DNA from: GCA-002733465 sp039969155
GTDB taxonomy: Bacteria; Pseudomonadota; Gammaproteobacteria; Enterobacterales; Kangiellaceae
Direction: 5' to 3'
NCBI GenBank assembly: GCA_039969155.1
Contig: JBDVOJ010000032.1
Location: forward strand, 128,374 to 192,373
Length of the DNA: 64,000 nucleotides
In this document: positions 43,619-51,644 of the stretch, one piece after another
Position numbering within the stretch: position 1 is the first letter of the stretch
Layout of the letters: each line of letters begins with the position of its first letter
The notes under the pieces: generated by a model
Database searches by the model: none
Told to the model about the DNA's origin: nothing
The model's input: the letters and a program-made list of their open reading frames with translations, nothing else
Position numbers and translations under genes: made by a program

Positions 43619-46009
43619 TTAATTACTCGGCGTTGCGGTAATTGATAAAGTGACGTTGGACGATGCTCTATAACCTCGCACATCAATATACCAAGTATCT
43701 GCCCCCGGATTGGTGAAGCTACAGTTTTCGACGTTACCATTTCTATAGGGACGACAATCGTAAGCGGAGGTCGTTGAGGCTGCCCCTTTACGAACGTATA
43801 GATCTGCGTCGCCGGTTCCACCAGATATGGAAACATTTAGATCGGAATAACCAGCCGGTAACACTTGGGTATAACGAGCCCACTGACCTTGACTAAGTGA
43901 AGCAATGGTTTCTGTTCTATCAATTGGATCATTATTGGGCGGCGTGCCACCTTCGGTGTAACTACCGGTTAAACTAACACCAGAGAAGGTAGAGTAGGCC
44001 TTAAGTCGAACATGATAAGTACCATTGACTTGAGTGGCGGTACAGGTCTCGACATTTCCGTTTCTGTACGGGCGACAATCGTAGCTTGAATCCGTAGGAA
44101 CGGAACCAAATTTGACGTACAAGTCTGCATCACCGGTTCCACCTGAAATATTAAATGCGATATTGGTAGCATTTTGTGGCACTGCCATGGTGAATAATAA
44201 TTCTTCCCCGGTTGATGCAGAAAGTCCGGTTTTAGCAACACCGTTTTCTAACACATTGTCGGCAGGTGGCGGAACATCATCTGTGACTTGTAAGAATATC
44301 GCAGAAACAGCCCCCCAAGTGTTGCTGGCATCTTTAGAACGAACATAAACAATATGTTGTCCAACGCTTAAGCCCGTTGTATCAATGGTTCCAGTAAGAC
44401 TTTCTGTTGAACTATTAAAGTTACCGTCGGACGCACTTAGTGGTATAGCGGTAGCGCCAGATACCCATGGGGGTGTATCGATATAGTATTCACCGCTGGA
44501 AATATTTTGAGTTGCTTCGGTGCCATTGGCTGAACTAAAGCGCGTGTCCGTTGCTGTTGCTGCGATTGTTCCGGTGGCGCCCGGAGCAATATTTCCTGAA
44601 GAAGATGTGCCGTTAATGGTAAGGCTGCTGATATCTGGTCCGCCCGGTGTTATATAGGGCAATCTAACTACTTTGGCCGCGTAAATTAATGCCGGTAGGT
44701 TATCAGTTACAATGGTATTTTCATAAGTCGAACACGCCTGAAAGAAACTAGTCCCTAGTTCAAAGGTGAAGGCGGCGACACCTAACTCGCCATAACTAAT
44801 GTTATCACTGGTGCCATCAGTCGGATAAAGACCAATTGATTGCTGAGGAGTATAACCATTGAAATAAGCAAACTTACGACCAAGGGTTTGCATTGCAACG
44901 CCATTAGGAGCGACTTGACTGCTATCGCCCCAAGGCCACAAAACTAACTCGCTGTAGCTATGGATATCAATATGAATACCCGAGGTATCTGCTGGTGCAG
45001 CGTCGGAGTTATTCGGTCCTCTGTTATCTGCAAAAATTGATTTCACGTAGCTTTCTAGCGCTTGTATTTCTGGCTCAGAACCAGCAGAAGGTCCACGGTA
45101 AGTATTGCTACATTGTGAGCCACTCGAGCCTTGGCCGTTAGTGCTGTTCCATTTGAAACTAAAGTTACGATTAAGATCGGCGCCACGACTATTTGAAGTT
45201 GCCCCACAATAATTTTGGTTTGTGTTTTTTCTCCAAGATAATCCTGTCTCTGCTTTTTTTCGGCCGTCAGGATTGGTTTGTAACATCAGGTGGACTTCGT
45301 GATGATCGAGTATCCACGTAGCGTCTGCGTCGTTACCGTAGCCATCAACCAGCCAGCGGGCAAATTCTAAATTGAGTGGTGCTGTCGTGTACTCTCTTGC
45401 ATGAATCGCACTGTTAATAAACAAAATAGGTTTAGTGCCTGTCGTGCCTGAATTTGTCAGCTTAAGTACTTGAATATCATAGCCACCTAAGTTTTGAGTT
45501 TTTTCCCAAGAATCACCAACATCAATAAATTGAGCTAGGTTTGGGTGGTTTGTCACCATTTCTTCAGCAGCGCTAAAAGTTTCCTCAACGGTTTCATAAC
45601 ACGCATAACCGGGAATGGTTTGCACAGTAAAGTCACTGGATAAAGTGCTTTGAGTTGCTAGGGATTGTTGAATAGTCGCTAGCCTTTGGTTTCGTGCAGC
45701 TATGTAATTGTCAGCTGGCTTAAAGCGAAATCCAAATGTTTTAAGCTTGCTTTTATCTTCCTCCGATAATTCTAAAATCAAATAACCATCGTCCATTGAT
45801 GATTCAAGAATCTGGCTATGGAATGTAATGGAAGCCTTACGCGCAATGTCCTGATTAGGAAAGTAAGCGCGATAAATATTAGTCACCAATTTTTCTTGTT
45901 CTATCTCATCTAATGCTAGAGATATTTTGTTGGTGTCTGCATAAGATGTAAAAATAAGACTGGCTAAAGAAAGTGATAGGACCGATTTAAGTGTTGTTAT
46001 ATTTTTCAT
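43619..46009 (-). CDS. Secreted M14 zinc carboxypeptidase with two PPC domains
   Basis: The 796-residue protein has a signal peptide (1-24), a propeptide-like region (25-125), an M14 carboxypeptidase domain (about 130-445), an Ig-like linker (about 455-580) and two C-terminal PPC domains (about 585-690 and 700-796). The zinc ligands lie in INSAIHAREYTT (His203, Glu206) and HIDIHSYSELVLWPWG; substrate-binding GADLNRNFSFKW and the catalytic Glu in FTFELGTSFF are present. PPC domains usually serve secretion and are often removed. Each PPC ends with DCRPYRNGNVE and a cysteine, an obvious duplication. GGAGAA precedes the ATG. Confidence 0.95.
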   Translation of the reverse strand: MKNITTLKSVLSLSLASLIFTSYADTNKISLALDEIEQEKLVTNIYRAYFPNQDIARKASITFHSQILESSMDDGYLILELSEEDKSKLKTFGFRFKPADNYIAARNQRLATIQQSLATQSTLSSDFTVQTIPGYACYETVEETFSAAEEMVTNHPNLAQFIDVGDSWEKTQNLGGYDIQVLKLTNSGTTGTKPILFINSAIHAREYTTAPLNLEFARWLVDGYGNDADATWILDHHEVHLMLQTNPDGRKKAETGLSWRKNTNQNYCGATSNSRGADLNRNFSFKWNSTNGQGSSGSQCSNTYRGPSAGSEPEIQALESYVKSIFADNRGPNNSDAAPADTSGIHIDIHSYSELVLWPWGDSSQVAPNGVAMQTLGRKFAYFNGYTPQQSIGLYPTDGTSDNISYGELGVAAFTFELGTSFFQACSTYENTIVTDNLPALIYAAKVVRLPYITPGGPDISSLTINGTSSSGNIAPGATGTIAATATDTRFSSANGTEATQNISSGEYYIDTPPWVSGATAIPLSASDGNFNSSTESLTGTIDTTGLSVGQHIVYVRSKDASNTWGAVSAIFLQVTDDVPPPADNVLENGVAKTGLSASTGEELLFTMAVPQNATNIAFNISGGTGDADLYVKFGSVPTDSSYDCRPYRNGNVETCTATQVNGTYHVRLKAYSTFSGVSLTGSYTEGGTPPNNDPIDRTETIASLSQGQWARYTQVLPAGYSDLNVSISGGTGDADLYVRKGAASTTSAYDCRPYRNGNVENCSFTNPGADTWYIDVRGYRASSNVTLSITATPSN

Positions 46010-46667
46010 TCAGTATTCTCCTTTGCTAATAAACGCTAGTGCGTTATGCGTGTCGAAACTTAACCGGCGTACAAAAAAATGTACGACTCGGCACAGCTTA
46101 ATCGCTAAGAAAGGGGGAGCAGGAAAAAATTTTAAAAACATTCTCGGAGCGAGATAAAAAAACAAGTTAAGTTTAATAAAAATCTCATTCCGCAAAATAT
46201 TATGGTTATGTAAGATGGGCAAAAATGATGTTTATGAGCTAAAAATACTGATTTAAAACCTCTAGTTGCTGGCTTAGAATAATTGCTGAAACAAGAATTT
46301 GCATAGACTACAAAGCTTTGCCTTGTCGAATGGAGATTTGGTTTTGTTGATTTCGCACTACTTTCATTATTGGTGTTTTGCCAAGTTTCAAGTCTCAGGT
46401 AATAGCGTGCGGAAGAATTAAGTCATTGAACTTATTAGTTATTAGTGATCGTTGAACCGTACCTACACCGATCAAATTTGTTTAGTGCGCAATCTCGTGA
46501 TAATACAATTTATCGCTAACTAATTGATTATTAGAAGAAACTAGGATTAAATGGCTATTTTTAAACTATGTCTATGTTTGCGTTGTGAATATAGAAACTT
46601 GTTAAATATACAAGGAAGATGTTGCATATCGCAATAAACTATAGGTTCAAGAACATCAGGAGTTAGA
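46010..46667. other. Intergenic region upstream of the M14 peptidase and PspC genes
   Basis: About 650 AT-rich bases between divergent genes. No frame here has family resemblance or a good ribosome-binding site. Promoters for both neighbours must lie here; I could not place them. Confidence 0.45.
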
Positions 46668-46889
46668 GTGTCAAAATATAGAGAGCTAAGAAAATCTAGA
46701 GATCATATACTCGCGGGTGTTGCGGGCGGAATTGCTGAATTTCTAGGGTGGCAGCCCAAACAAGTTCGAATCATATGGTTTATTGCAGGATTATTTACCG
46801 CAGGTACAGCGTTACTGGTTTATACAATATGCGCATTTGTATTTCCGCCTCCAAGTGACTTTGACGTAAATGACTTTCGCGAACAGTAA
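46668..46889 (+). CDS. Small PspC-domain membrane protein
   Basis: GTG start with AGGAG upstream; 73 residues. The sequence RSRDHILAGVAGGIAEFLG and WQPKQVRIIWFIAGLF, followed by one membrane helix and VFPPPSD, is a standalone PspC domain. Such proteins sit in the inner membrane and are linked to envelope stress, though this short form has no established role. The first attC-like site starts 7 bases after its stop. Confidence 0.88.
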   Translation: MSKYRELRKSRDHILAGVAGGIAEFLGWQPKQVRIIWFIAGLFTAGTALLVYTICAFVFPPPSDFDVNDFREQ

Positions 46890-46895
46890 GAAGAT

Positions 46896-46958
46896 ATTTA
46901 ACCATACGCAGGAAATCGAAATGCAAAAAGTCGCATTCGACTCAGCTTGGCGTTACAT
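46896..46958 (+). other. attC-like recombination site 1 (candidate)
   Basis: ATTTAAC (46896-46902) fits the integron core RYYYAAC, and GTTACAT (46952-46958) fits GTTRRRY with one mismatch. Between them TCGAAATGC and GCATTCGA (about 46916-46941) form an imperfect stem. The end AGCTTGGCGTTAC recurs as AGCTCGGCGTTAT at 47430-47442. Candidate only; no integrase gene is in the window. Confidence 0.35.
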
Positions 46959-46964
46959 GTGCTT

Positions 46965-47402
46965 ATGAGCAGAGATAACTACATATATTTAACTGAAGAA
47001 GAATTTCCTTGCGATGTATTGGAAATGATAGTTTCGGATTTTGAGGGTAAGCTTGAGGGTACAAATAGCTGGATTATTGAGAGTGACGATGGGCCAGTTA
47101 GAATTAGCTCTAACCAGTTGAAAGGCAGCGAATTAGGTTCAGACTATAATTGGTGTATTGGGATCCACTTTCAAGCGCCCTATGGGCCGAAAAAATTGTG
47201 GCTTGCATACATAATTCCATACCAGTGCCTACTTCTCCTGAAAAAGCTAAAGTTCCATTCTGGACAATGCGAATTTAAAACATCAAGCGCCGACGAATTC
47301 GAAGAGTTTGCAAATAGCGACATATTAAAATACACAAGCGTCCAAAAATTACATAAAAAAGGGCTACTAACAGGCAATGAACGTCTTAAAACCAATATGT
47401 AA
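46965..47402 (+). CDS. Hypothetical protein, possible integron cassette gene
   Basis: The ATG at 46965 gives 145 residues; a TTG at 46947 would start within the attC-like site. No ribosome-binding site is visible, which is common in cassettes. The protein is soluble, with no signal or membrane helix: MSRDNYIYLTEEEFPCDVLEM, an acidic middle and a Lys-rich end. I recognise no family, although the layout resembles small immunity-type proteins. It is bracketed by two sites ending in AGCTYGGCGTTAY, the arrangement of a gene cassette. Confidence 0.6.
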   Translation: MSRDNYIYLTEEEFPCDVLEMIVSDFEGKLEGTNSWIIESDDGPVRISSNQLKGSELGSDYNWCIGIHFQAPYGPKKLWLAYIIPYQCLLLLKKLKFHSGQCEFKTSSADEFEEFANSDILKYTSVQKLHKKGLLTGNERLKTNM

Positions 47403-47447
47403 CAAGAAGCTGTCGCAGATGAACCGTAAAGCTCGGCGTTATAATAA
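47396..47447 (+). other. attC-like recombination site 2 (candidate)
   Basis: ATGTAAC (one mismatch to RYYYAAC) overlaps the stop of the preceding gene, and GTTATAA lies at 47438-47444. TAAC/GTTA and AGCT/AGCT (47408-47411 and 47430-47433) pair as outer and inner boxes with unpaired spacers between, as in attC folds. The next gene starts 7 bases later. Confidence 0.35.
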
Positions 47448-47450
47448 TAG

Positions 47451-47834
47451 ATGCCTTCAGCATTTATGGAGCAAGCATTGAATAGAATTTCTATTGATAA
47501 AAGCATCTTAATCTTTTTATCAATATTGGGTCTTACAATTTCGATCTATGGCTACTACGAGCTAATATCTACTGTTTCTGCATTCGAAGACATACTTGAC
47601 GTTTTCGAAACCGACTTAAGAATAGCGACTGAATTTATAATTCAAACTCATATCTACTATGGATTATTCTCAGTTATTGGCTTACTGGGTTTATCTCATA
47701 CTCTCTTTGATAAAATTAGCCTACCATATGCTTACGGCCTACTAGCAATCAATCTGTTGCTAATGTTTGTGGTTAGGTGGTTGGTCTCAAGTGAATTAAA
47801 TCATGCAGTTTTAACTATGGGTATAATCCAATAG
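47451..47834 (+). CDS. Hypothetical membrane protein
   Basis: The 127-residue protein has three predicted membrane helices (about 18-36, 67-85 and 93-112) and an acidic loop (AFEDILDVFETDLR). An ATG at 47466 is an alternative start. I recognise no family. It directly follows the second attC-like site, so it may be a cassette gene, but no third site follows it. Confidence 0.55.
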   Translation: MPSAFMEQALNRISIDKSILIFLSILGLTISIYGYYELISTVSAFEDILDVFETDLRIATEFIIQTHIYYGLFSVIGLLGLSHTLFDKISLPYAYGLLAINLLLMFVVRWLVSSELNHAVLTMGIIQ

Positions 47835-47872
47835 TCCAGTTCTTGGTTTTTAAAAAGGACTTGATGAAATAA

Positions 47873-48124
47873 GTTCACCGTTTGCTGGCGGGTATAATGT
47901 TTGCGGAGGTTGAAGTTTAGACACAAAACAAGGAATCGAAAGTTAGCTTGGAAGAAACGTTCTCTTTGTTAGTAAACCTTAGATAGTCTAACTAGCAATA
48001 TCAACAAACCATCGCGAAAGATAAAACACACAATCATTTGAACGATTGGCTGGTGACGACCAAGTCGCTGCCGAGTTATCGAGCATTTTCTAACACACCT
48101 CAGAAGGGTAAAGGTAAGAGCTAA
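47873..48124 (+). pseudogene. Possible broken gene with three in-frame TAG codons
   Basis: One reading frame runs through this stretch with protein-like text in three parts: HRLLAGIMFAEVEV, then TAG; TQNKESKVSLEETFSLL and NLR, then TAG, SN, TAG; then QYQQQTIAKDKTHNHLNDWL and onward to SYRAFSNTPQKGKGKS and TAA. All three internal stops are TAG. I recognise no family. It may be a decayed gene or chance; the constant frame favours decay. Confidence 0.28.
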
Positions 48125-48258
48125 TATACTTCAAAAGCGCATGTTAAAGGAATACTTCCCAACACTAGATTTCAACCATCCAGAGTTGTATCGCATTTAA
48201 ACCCTTTATACACTTGCATCGTCTAAGTAGAGATTCTAATTAATTTCAAAGGAAAACA

Positions 48259-49008
48259 ATGAGATTTTTAACCACTATTCTATTAGCGGCAGCCTTATTC
48301 ACAACAAATGTTCAAGCGGAATCTGGCAAGAAAGTTTTGATTGTAGCTTCTAATATGGTCGACATGGGAGATCCCGAAAAACATGATGCAAGAAATAATT
48401 TATGGGAGTTTGCGCCGCCGTATCATATCTTTGTCAGTCATGGTTTTGACGTAGATTTTGTATCACCTAAAGGCGGAGAAGTCGAGTTTATGATGGACCC
48501 ACTTGGTATAAGCAGTTATACCATTAAATATGAAGGATTCTTAGAAAAAGCGAATAGTTCTCTAACCCCCTCTCAAATTGATCCTAGTGACTACTGGGGA
48601 GTATTTATTGGAGGAGGTTACGGCGTGATGTTTGATGTTGCGAATAATAAACAGATCCACTCCATCATTACTAGAATATATGAGTCAGGCGGTATAGTTG
48701 GCGTTGGTGGTCATGGTTCTGCGGGTATTGCGAACGTAGCTTTATCTAACGGAGAGTTCTTAGTAAAAGGGAAACGAATCGCTGGATTTCCGAACTCCAC
48801 TGAAAAGTCTAAATCATGGGCGAAACAAGGAACATTATTGCCATTTCTGATTGAGAGTCAGCTCATTAAAAATGGCGCCATCGCTTTGAATAAGAAAACA
48901 CTCAAAGATAAAAACGCTGTGGTCGAAGATCAGCGAATTATTTCAACCATGTTTCTACCATCAGCTGCTCTGGTTGCAAAGGAAATGATAATCTCAAAAC
49001 AAAAATGA
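48259..49008 (+). CDS. Secreted DJ-1/PfpI-like protein lacking the nucleophile cysteine
   Basis: The 249-residue protein has a signal peptide (1-20, ending VQA) and a DJ-1/PfpI fold like Hsp31-type glutamine-amidotransferase-like proteins: KVLIVASNMVDMG, YHIFVSHGFDVDFVSPKGGE, DYWGVFIGGGYGVMFD and an elbow GVGGHGSAGI. Normally the elbow reads C-H-G; here Gly151 takes the cysteine position, so the classic hydrolase or deglycase chemistry is unlikely. AAGGAAAAC precedes the ATG. A role as binding protein is possible, not shown. Confidence 0.82.
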   Translation: MRFLTTILLAAALFTTNVQAESGKKVLIVASNMVDMGDPEKHDARNNLWEFAPPYHIFVSHGFDVDFVSPKGGEVEFMMDPLGISSYTIKYEGFLEKANSSLTPSQIDPSDYWGVFIGGGYGVMFDVANNKQIHSIITRIYESGGIVGVGGHGSAGIANVALSNGEFLVKGKRIAGFPNSTEKSKSWAKQGTLLPFLIESQLIKNGAIALNKKTLKDKNAVVEDQRIISTMFLPSAALVAKEMIISKQK

Positions 49009-49411
49009 AACACTTGCGAAGTGCGAAAGACAGAAATCGACTCTTCTGTACCAGTAGCATTATCTCAACCTGTTCCACTCATTTTTCTTTCAATGATTCC
49101 GAACCAAGGTTTCGGTATCACCGAATCGGGTGATTTTTATCAAGCCTAATAGTTAAAACTCGGTAAAGGTGCTAGAAAACAAAAATGCAATCATGCTATT
49201 AGTCTGTCTGGACTTAACAAAAAGTCGCAGGAACCCTAACTGATTGCACAAACAAAAAAAATCAAAGATAAGTCAAAGTTTCATCACGATTCATTGTTCT
49301 CTTAGTATTAAGATTCCTCTAAAGGCAGATAACACGGAGCGTTCCGACAACTTACGAATATCCGGTACCAACTAATTTTTCCGTCAAAATCAATCCATAT
49401 AGAGGTTTAAG
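49009..49411. other. Intergenic region with a probable terminator
   Basis: No gene is seen. A hairpin with T run lies at 49117-49138 (listed separately). The remainder is AT-rich, and the promoter of the next gene should lie near 49300-49400. Confidence 0.45.
49117..49138 (+). terminator. Probable intrinsic terminator after the DJ-1-like gene
   Basis: ATCACC-GAATCG-GGTGAT is followed by five T residues counting the stem end. It lies about 110 bases past the stop. The short 6-bp stem keeps confidence moderate. Confidence 0.5.
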
Positions 49412-50101
49412 ATGAAACACTTATCAATTTTGGTTAGCGCAATTGTATTAGTACAGCCGTTTTCCTCAATGGCCGTTGAACTGTTAGTTCAAGATAAACA
49501 AGATTCCACTAGGGATGTGATTAAGGTTCGTGTTGCGGCAATTAGCGATAAACAATCGAAAGCTAAACCGCCAACTAAACGCAAAAGCTCAAAGAAGAAA
49601 AATACCGATGCTGGGCTACGATCTGATGGTGAATTAGTGCAGGCGAAAAAGCCTAAAAAGTTAATCGGACATGAACTAAGCCATACTGTGCAACAGCAGG
49701 GTAGAGTCTTGACGTCTAGTGACTTAAATAGCGCGGCCAAATCAACTTCCAAAGGGCCAAAGACTCACTCGCCTAGCCCGGTACCTTCTCCTTATCCATC
49801 TATTGCAAACCAACAAAATAAAAACAAAAATGGCGTTAAAGATTCTCATGATCGCTTATCAAATATGGAAGTTGGGCATCAAGCGCACTCAATACCACTC
49901 CAAAACGCCACAGTCTCACAAATACGTACAGAGCAAATTAACAGCAATCATCGGACGATTAAACCGGTGCAAATTAGAGTGAGGCTTGGTGCTAAGTGCA
50001 ATAGTCGTGACTTTCCTACTAACGCGGTAATAGAAAGACTTGGAAGATTGCAGAGGGTTGAATGCAACAAGGGAAACGTGGCACTTAAGCGTCAAGAATA
50101 G
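49412..50101 (+). CDS. Secreted basic protein with HELSH/VQQ motif (DUF4157-like fragment)
   Basis: The 229-residue protein has a signal peptide (1-21) and a very basic, low-complexity body rich in Lys, Ser, Pro and Asn. Residues 85-98 read LIGHELSHTVQQQG, closely resembling the HExxH-VQQ core of DUF4157, a putative metallopeptidase domain found in contractile-injection-system effectors, here without the usual preceding helices. The last 40 residues (VRLGAKCNSRDFPTNAVIERL and a second Cys) look compact and may form a disulfide. The overall family is unknown. Confidence 0.65.
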   Translation: MKHLSILVSAIVLVQPFSSMAVELLVQDKQDSTRDVIKVRVAAISDKQSKAKPPTKRKSSKKKNTDAGLRSDGELVQAKKPKKLIGHELSHTVQQQGRVLTSSDLNSAAKSTSKGPKTHSPSPVPSPYPSIANQQNKNKNGVKDSHDRLSNMEVGHQAHSIPLQNATVSQIRTEQINSNHRTIKPVQIRVRLGAKCNSRDFPTNAVIERLGRLQRVECNKGNVALKRQE

Positions 50102-50190
50102 CGGAATGAATTGAGAGTCCGAAAGGAAATTGAGAGGGATCAAATAGAAAGGGATTAAATAGAGAAGGATTATAAGCGAGCAATCGCTAT

Positions 50191-51435
50191 CTAGCCGAGC
50201 CCAGATTGCTCAACCAAGAGCACCCCATCAATCAACTGATCCACATCCTCAAAATCGTTATACAGACCAACCGACGCTCGAACGCAATGTTTCACTCCAA
50301 TCGAATTTAAACAGGGCTGGGCACAATGATGACCAGCTCTCACTGCAACATTTTTCGAAGCCAAAAAGGCTGCTACGTCATGACAATGAATAGATGGGTG
50401 CAAAAAACTCACTAGACTATTGCTAGACGGGTGAGAGATGATTTTGAATTGAGTTTTACCTTCAATTTCAGACTTCAAATAATCGGTTACACATTTTTCA
50501 TGTTGGCTAATCTTGTCCAAACCAATTGAGTTTACGTATTCAATGGCCTTTGCAAGGCCGACCAAGCTAGCTAGATTGGCGCTGCCAGCCTCCAATCGGC
50601 TGGGCGAATCTATCAACTGGTACCTCTCCAAGGTTGTTTTCGCGACAATGCCACCGCCTAAAAGCAAAGGCTCAAGGGTTTTGTGGTCTTTGCAAAACAA
50701 CACGCCGCTGCCTCCGACCGAGTAGAGCTTATGGCCTGAAAAGACATAATAATCACAACCTAAGTCAGCAAGGTTTAATGGAATATGAGAAACCGCCTGA
50801 GCACCATCGAGCAATGTTTTAACACCAAATTCCGATGCTTTTTTGATTAGATATTCAACATCAGGGTGATTGCCGAGTACATTTGAACCATGAGTGATGG
50901 CTAGCAATTGGCAGCTATCTTGTAATAGTGGTTCTAGGCTATCGGTTTCAACATTCCCGTTTGAGTCGATCGGTAAGATGTTGATTCTAGCGCCGGTCTG
51001 CTCTGAAAGCCGTTGCCAAGGCAATAAATTGGAGTGATGCTCCAGTGCAGTCACTAGAATTGAGTCGGTCGGTTTCAACTGCTCTCTCAGGCTTGCGGCC
51101 ACCAAATTAATTGATTCAGTGGCACCTTTAGTAAAAATCACCTGTTCTGTATGGCAGCCAATGAACTGGGCAACAGTCTTACGGCAATGATCGATACGAG
51201 AACTGGCATTTTCACTTAAGCCGTGCATGCCACGCCCGGCGTTGCCCTGGCCATTGGTTAAGTAAGTTGAAACTTCATCGATGACCACTTGAGGGACTTG
51301 GCAAGTGGCTGCGGAATCTAAATAGCTTATGCGGGCTTTTTGGGGGCTGATTTTTAGTGCGGGGAAGTCGTTTTTCCAAGGAGATTGCATGAGTATTTGG
51401 GACGCTTTGTTGAGAAAGGGGAAATTTGTCCCCAT
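50191..51435 (-). CDS. SufS/CsdA-type cysteine desulfurase
   Basis: A PLP enzyme that takes sulfur from cysteine and holds it as a persulfide. The 414-residue protein has YLDSAATCQVPQVVIDEV, HHSNLLPWQ, DGAQAVSHIPLNLADL, the PLP lysine in YYVFSGHKLYSVGGSG, and the active-site cysteine in VRAGHHCAQPCL, all class II (SufS) marks. No suf genes are adjacent; it is the last gene of the accessory block. It could serve the NifU-like protein at 36550 or the Mo cofactor sulfuration. Start ATG 51435. Confidence 0.93.
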   Translation of the reverse strand: MGTNFPFLNKASQILMQSPWKNDFPALKISPQKARISYLDSAATCQVPQVVIDEVSTYLTNGQGNAGRGMHGLSENASSRIDHCRKTVAQFIGCHTEQVIFTKGATESINLVAASLREQLKPTDSILVTALEHHSNLLPWQRLSEQTGARINILPIDSNGNVETDSLEPLLQDSCQLLAITHGSNVLGNHPDVEYLIKKASEFGVKTLLDGAQAVSHIPLNLADLGCDYYVFSGHKLYSVGGSGVLFCKDHKTLEPLLLGGGIVAKTTLERYQLIDSPSRLEAGSANLASLVGLAKAIEYVNSIGLDKISQHEKCVTDYLKSEIEGKTQFKIISHPSSNSLVSFLHPSIHCHDVAAFLASKNVAVRAGHHCAQPCLNSIGVKHCVRASVGLYNDFEDVDQLIDGVLLVEQSGLG

Positions 51436-51644
51436 GATAATCGAAATTAGTCGAGTTTGGCTATTATATCTAGGCTGAGCCCTCCAGAAACGTGATGTTT
51501 AACTAGAGAAGAAGCACCGAACAAGGTACAATTCCGCGATTAATTATCAAGTCGACTTAGAACATCGAACAAAATTTGTTCAGCCCGTTGGATTTTGGGC
51601 ATTTGGGTCACAAAAATAAAAAACTTACTAGGTAGTGTTTATCC

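Noticed and set aside
43519..43836. 105-codon minus-strand frame at the M14 gene end
   Set aside because: It is out of frame with the PPC domain and crosses the bidirectional terminator.
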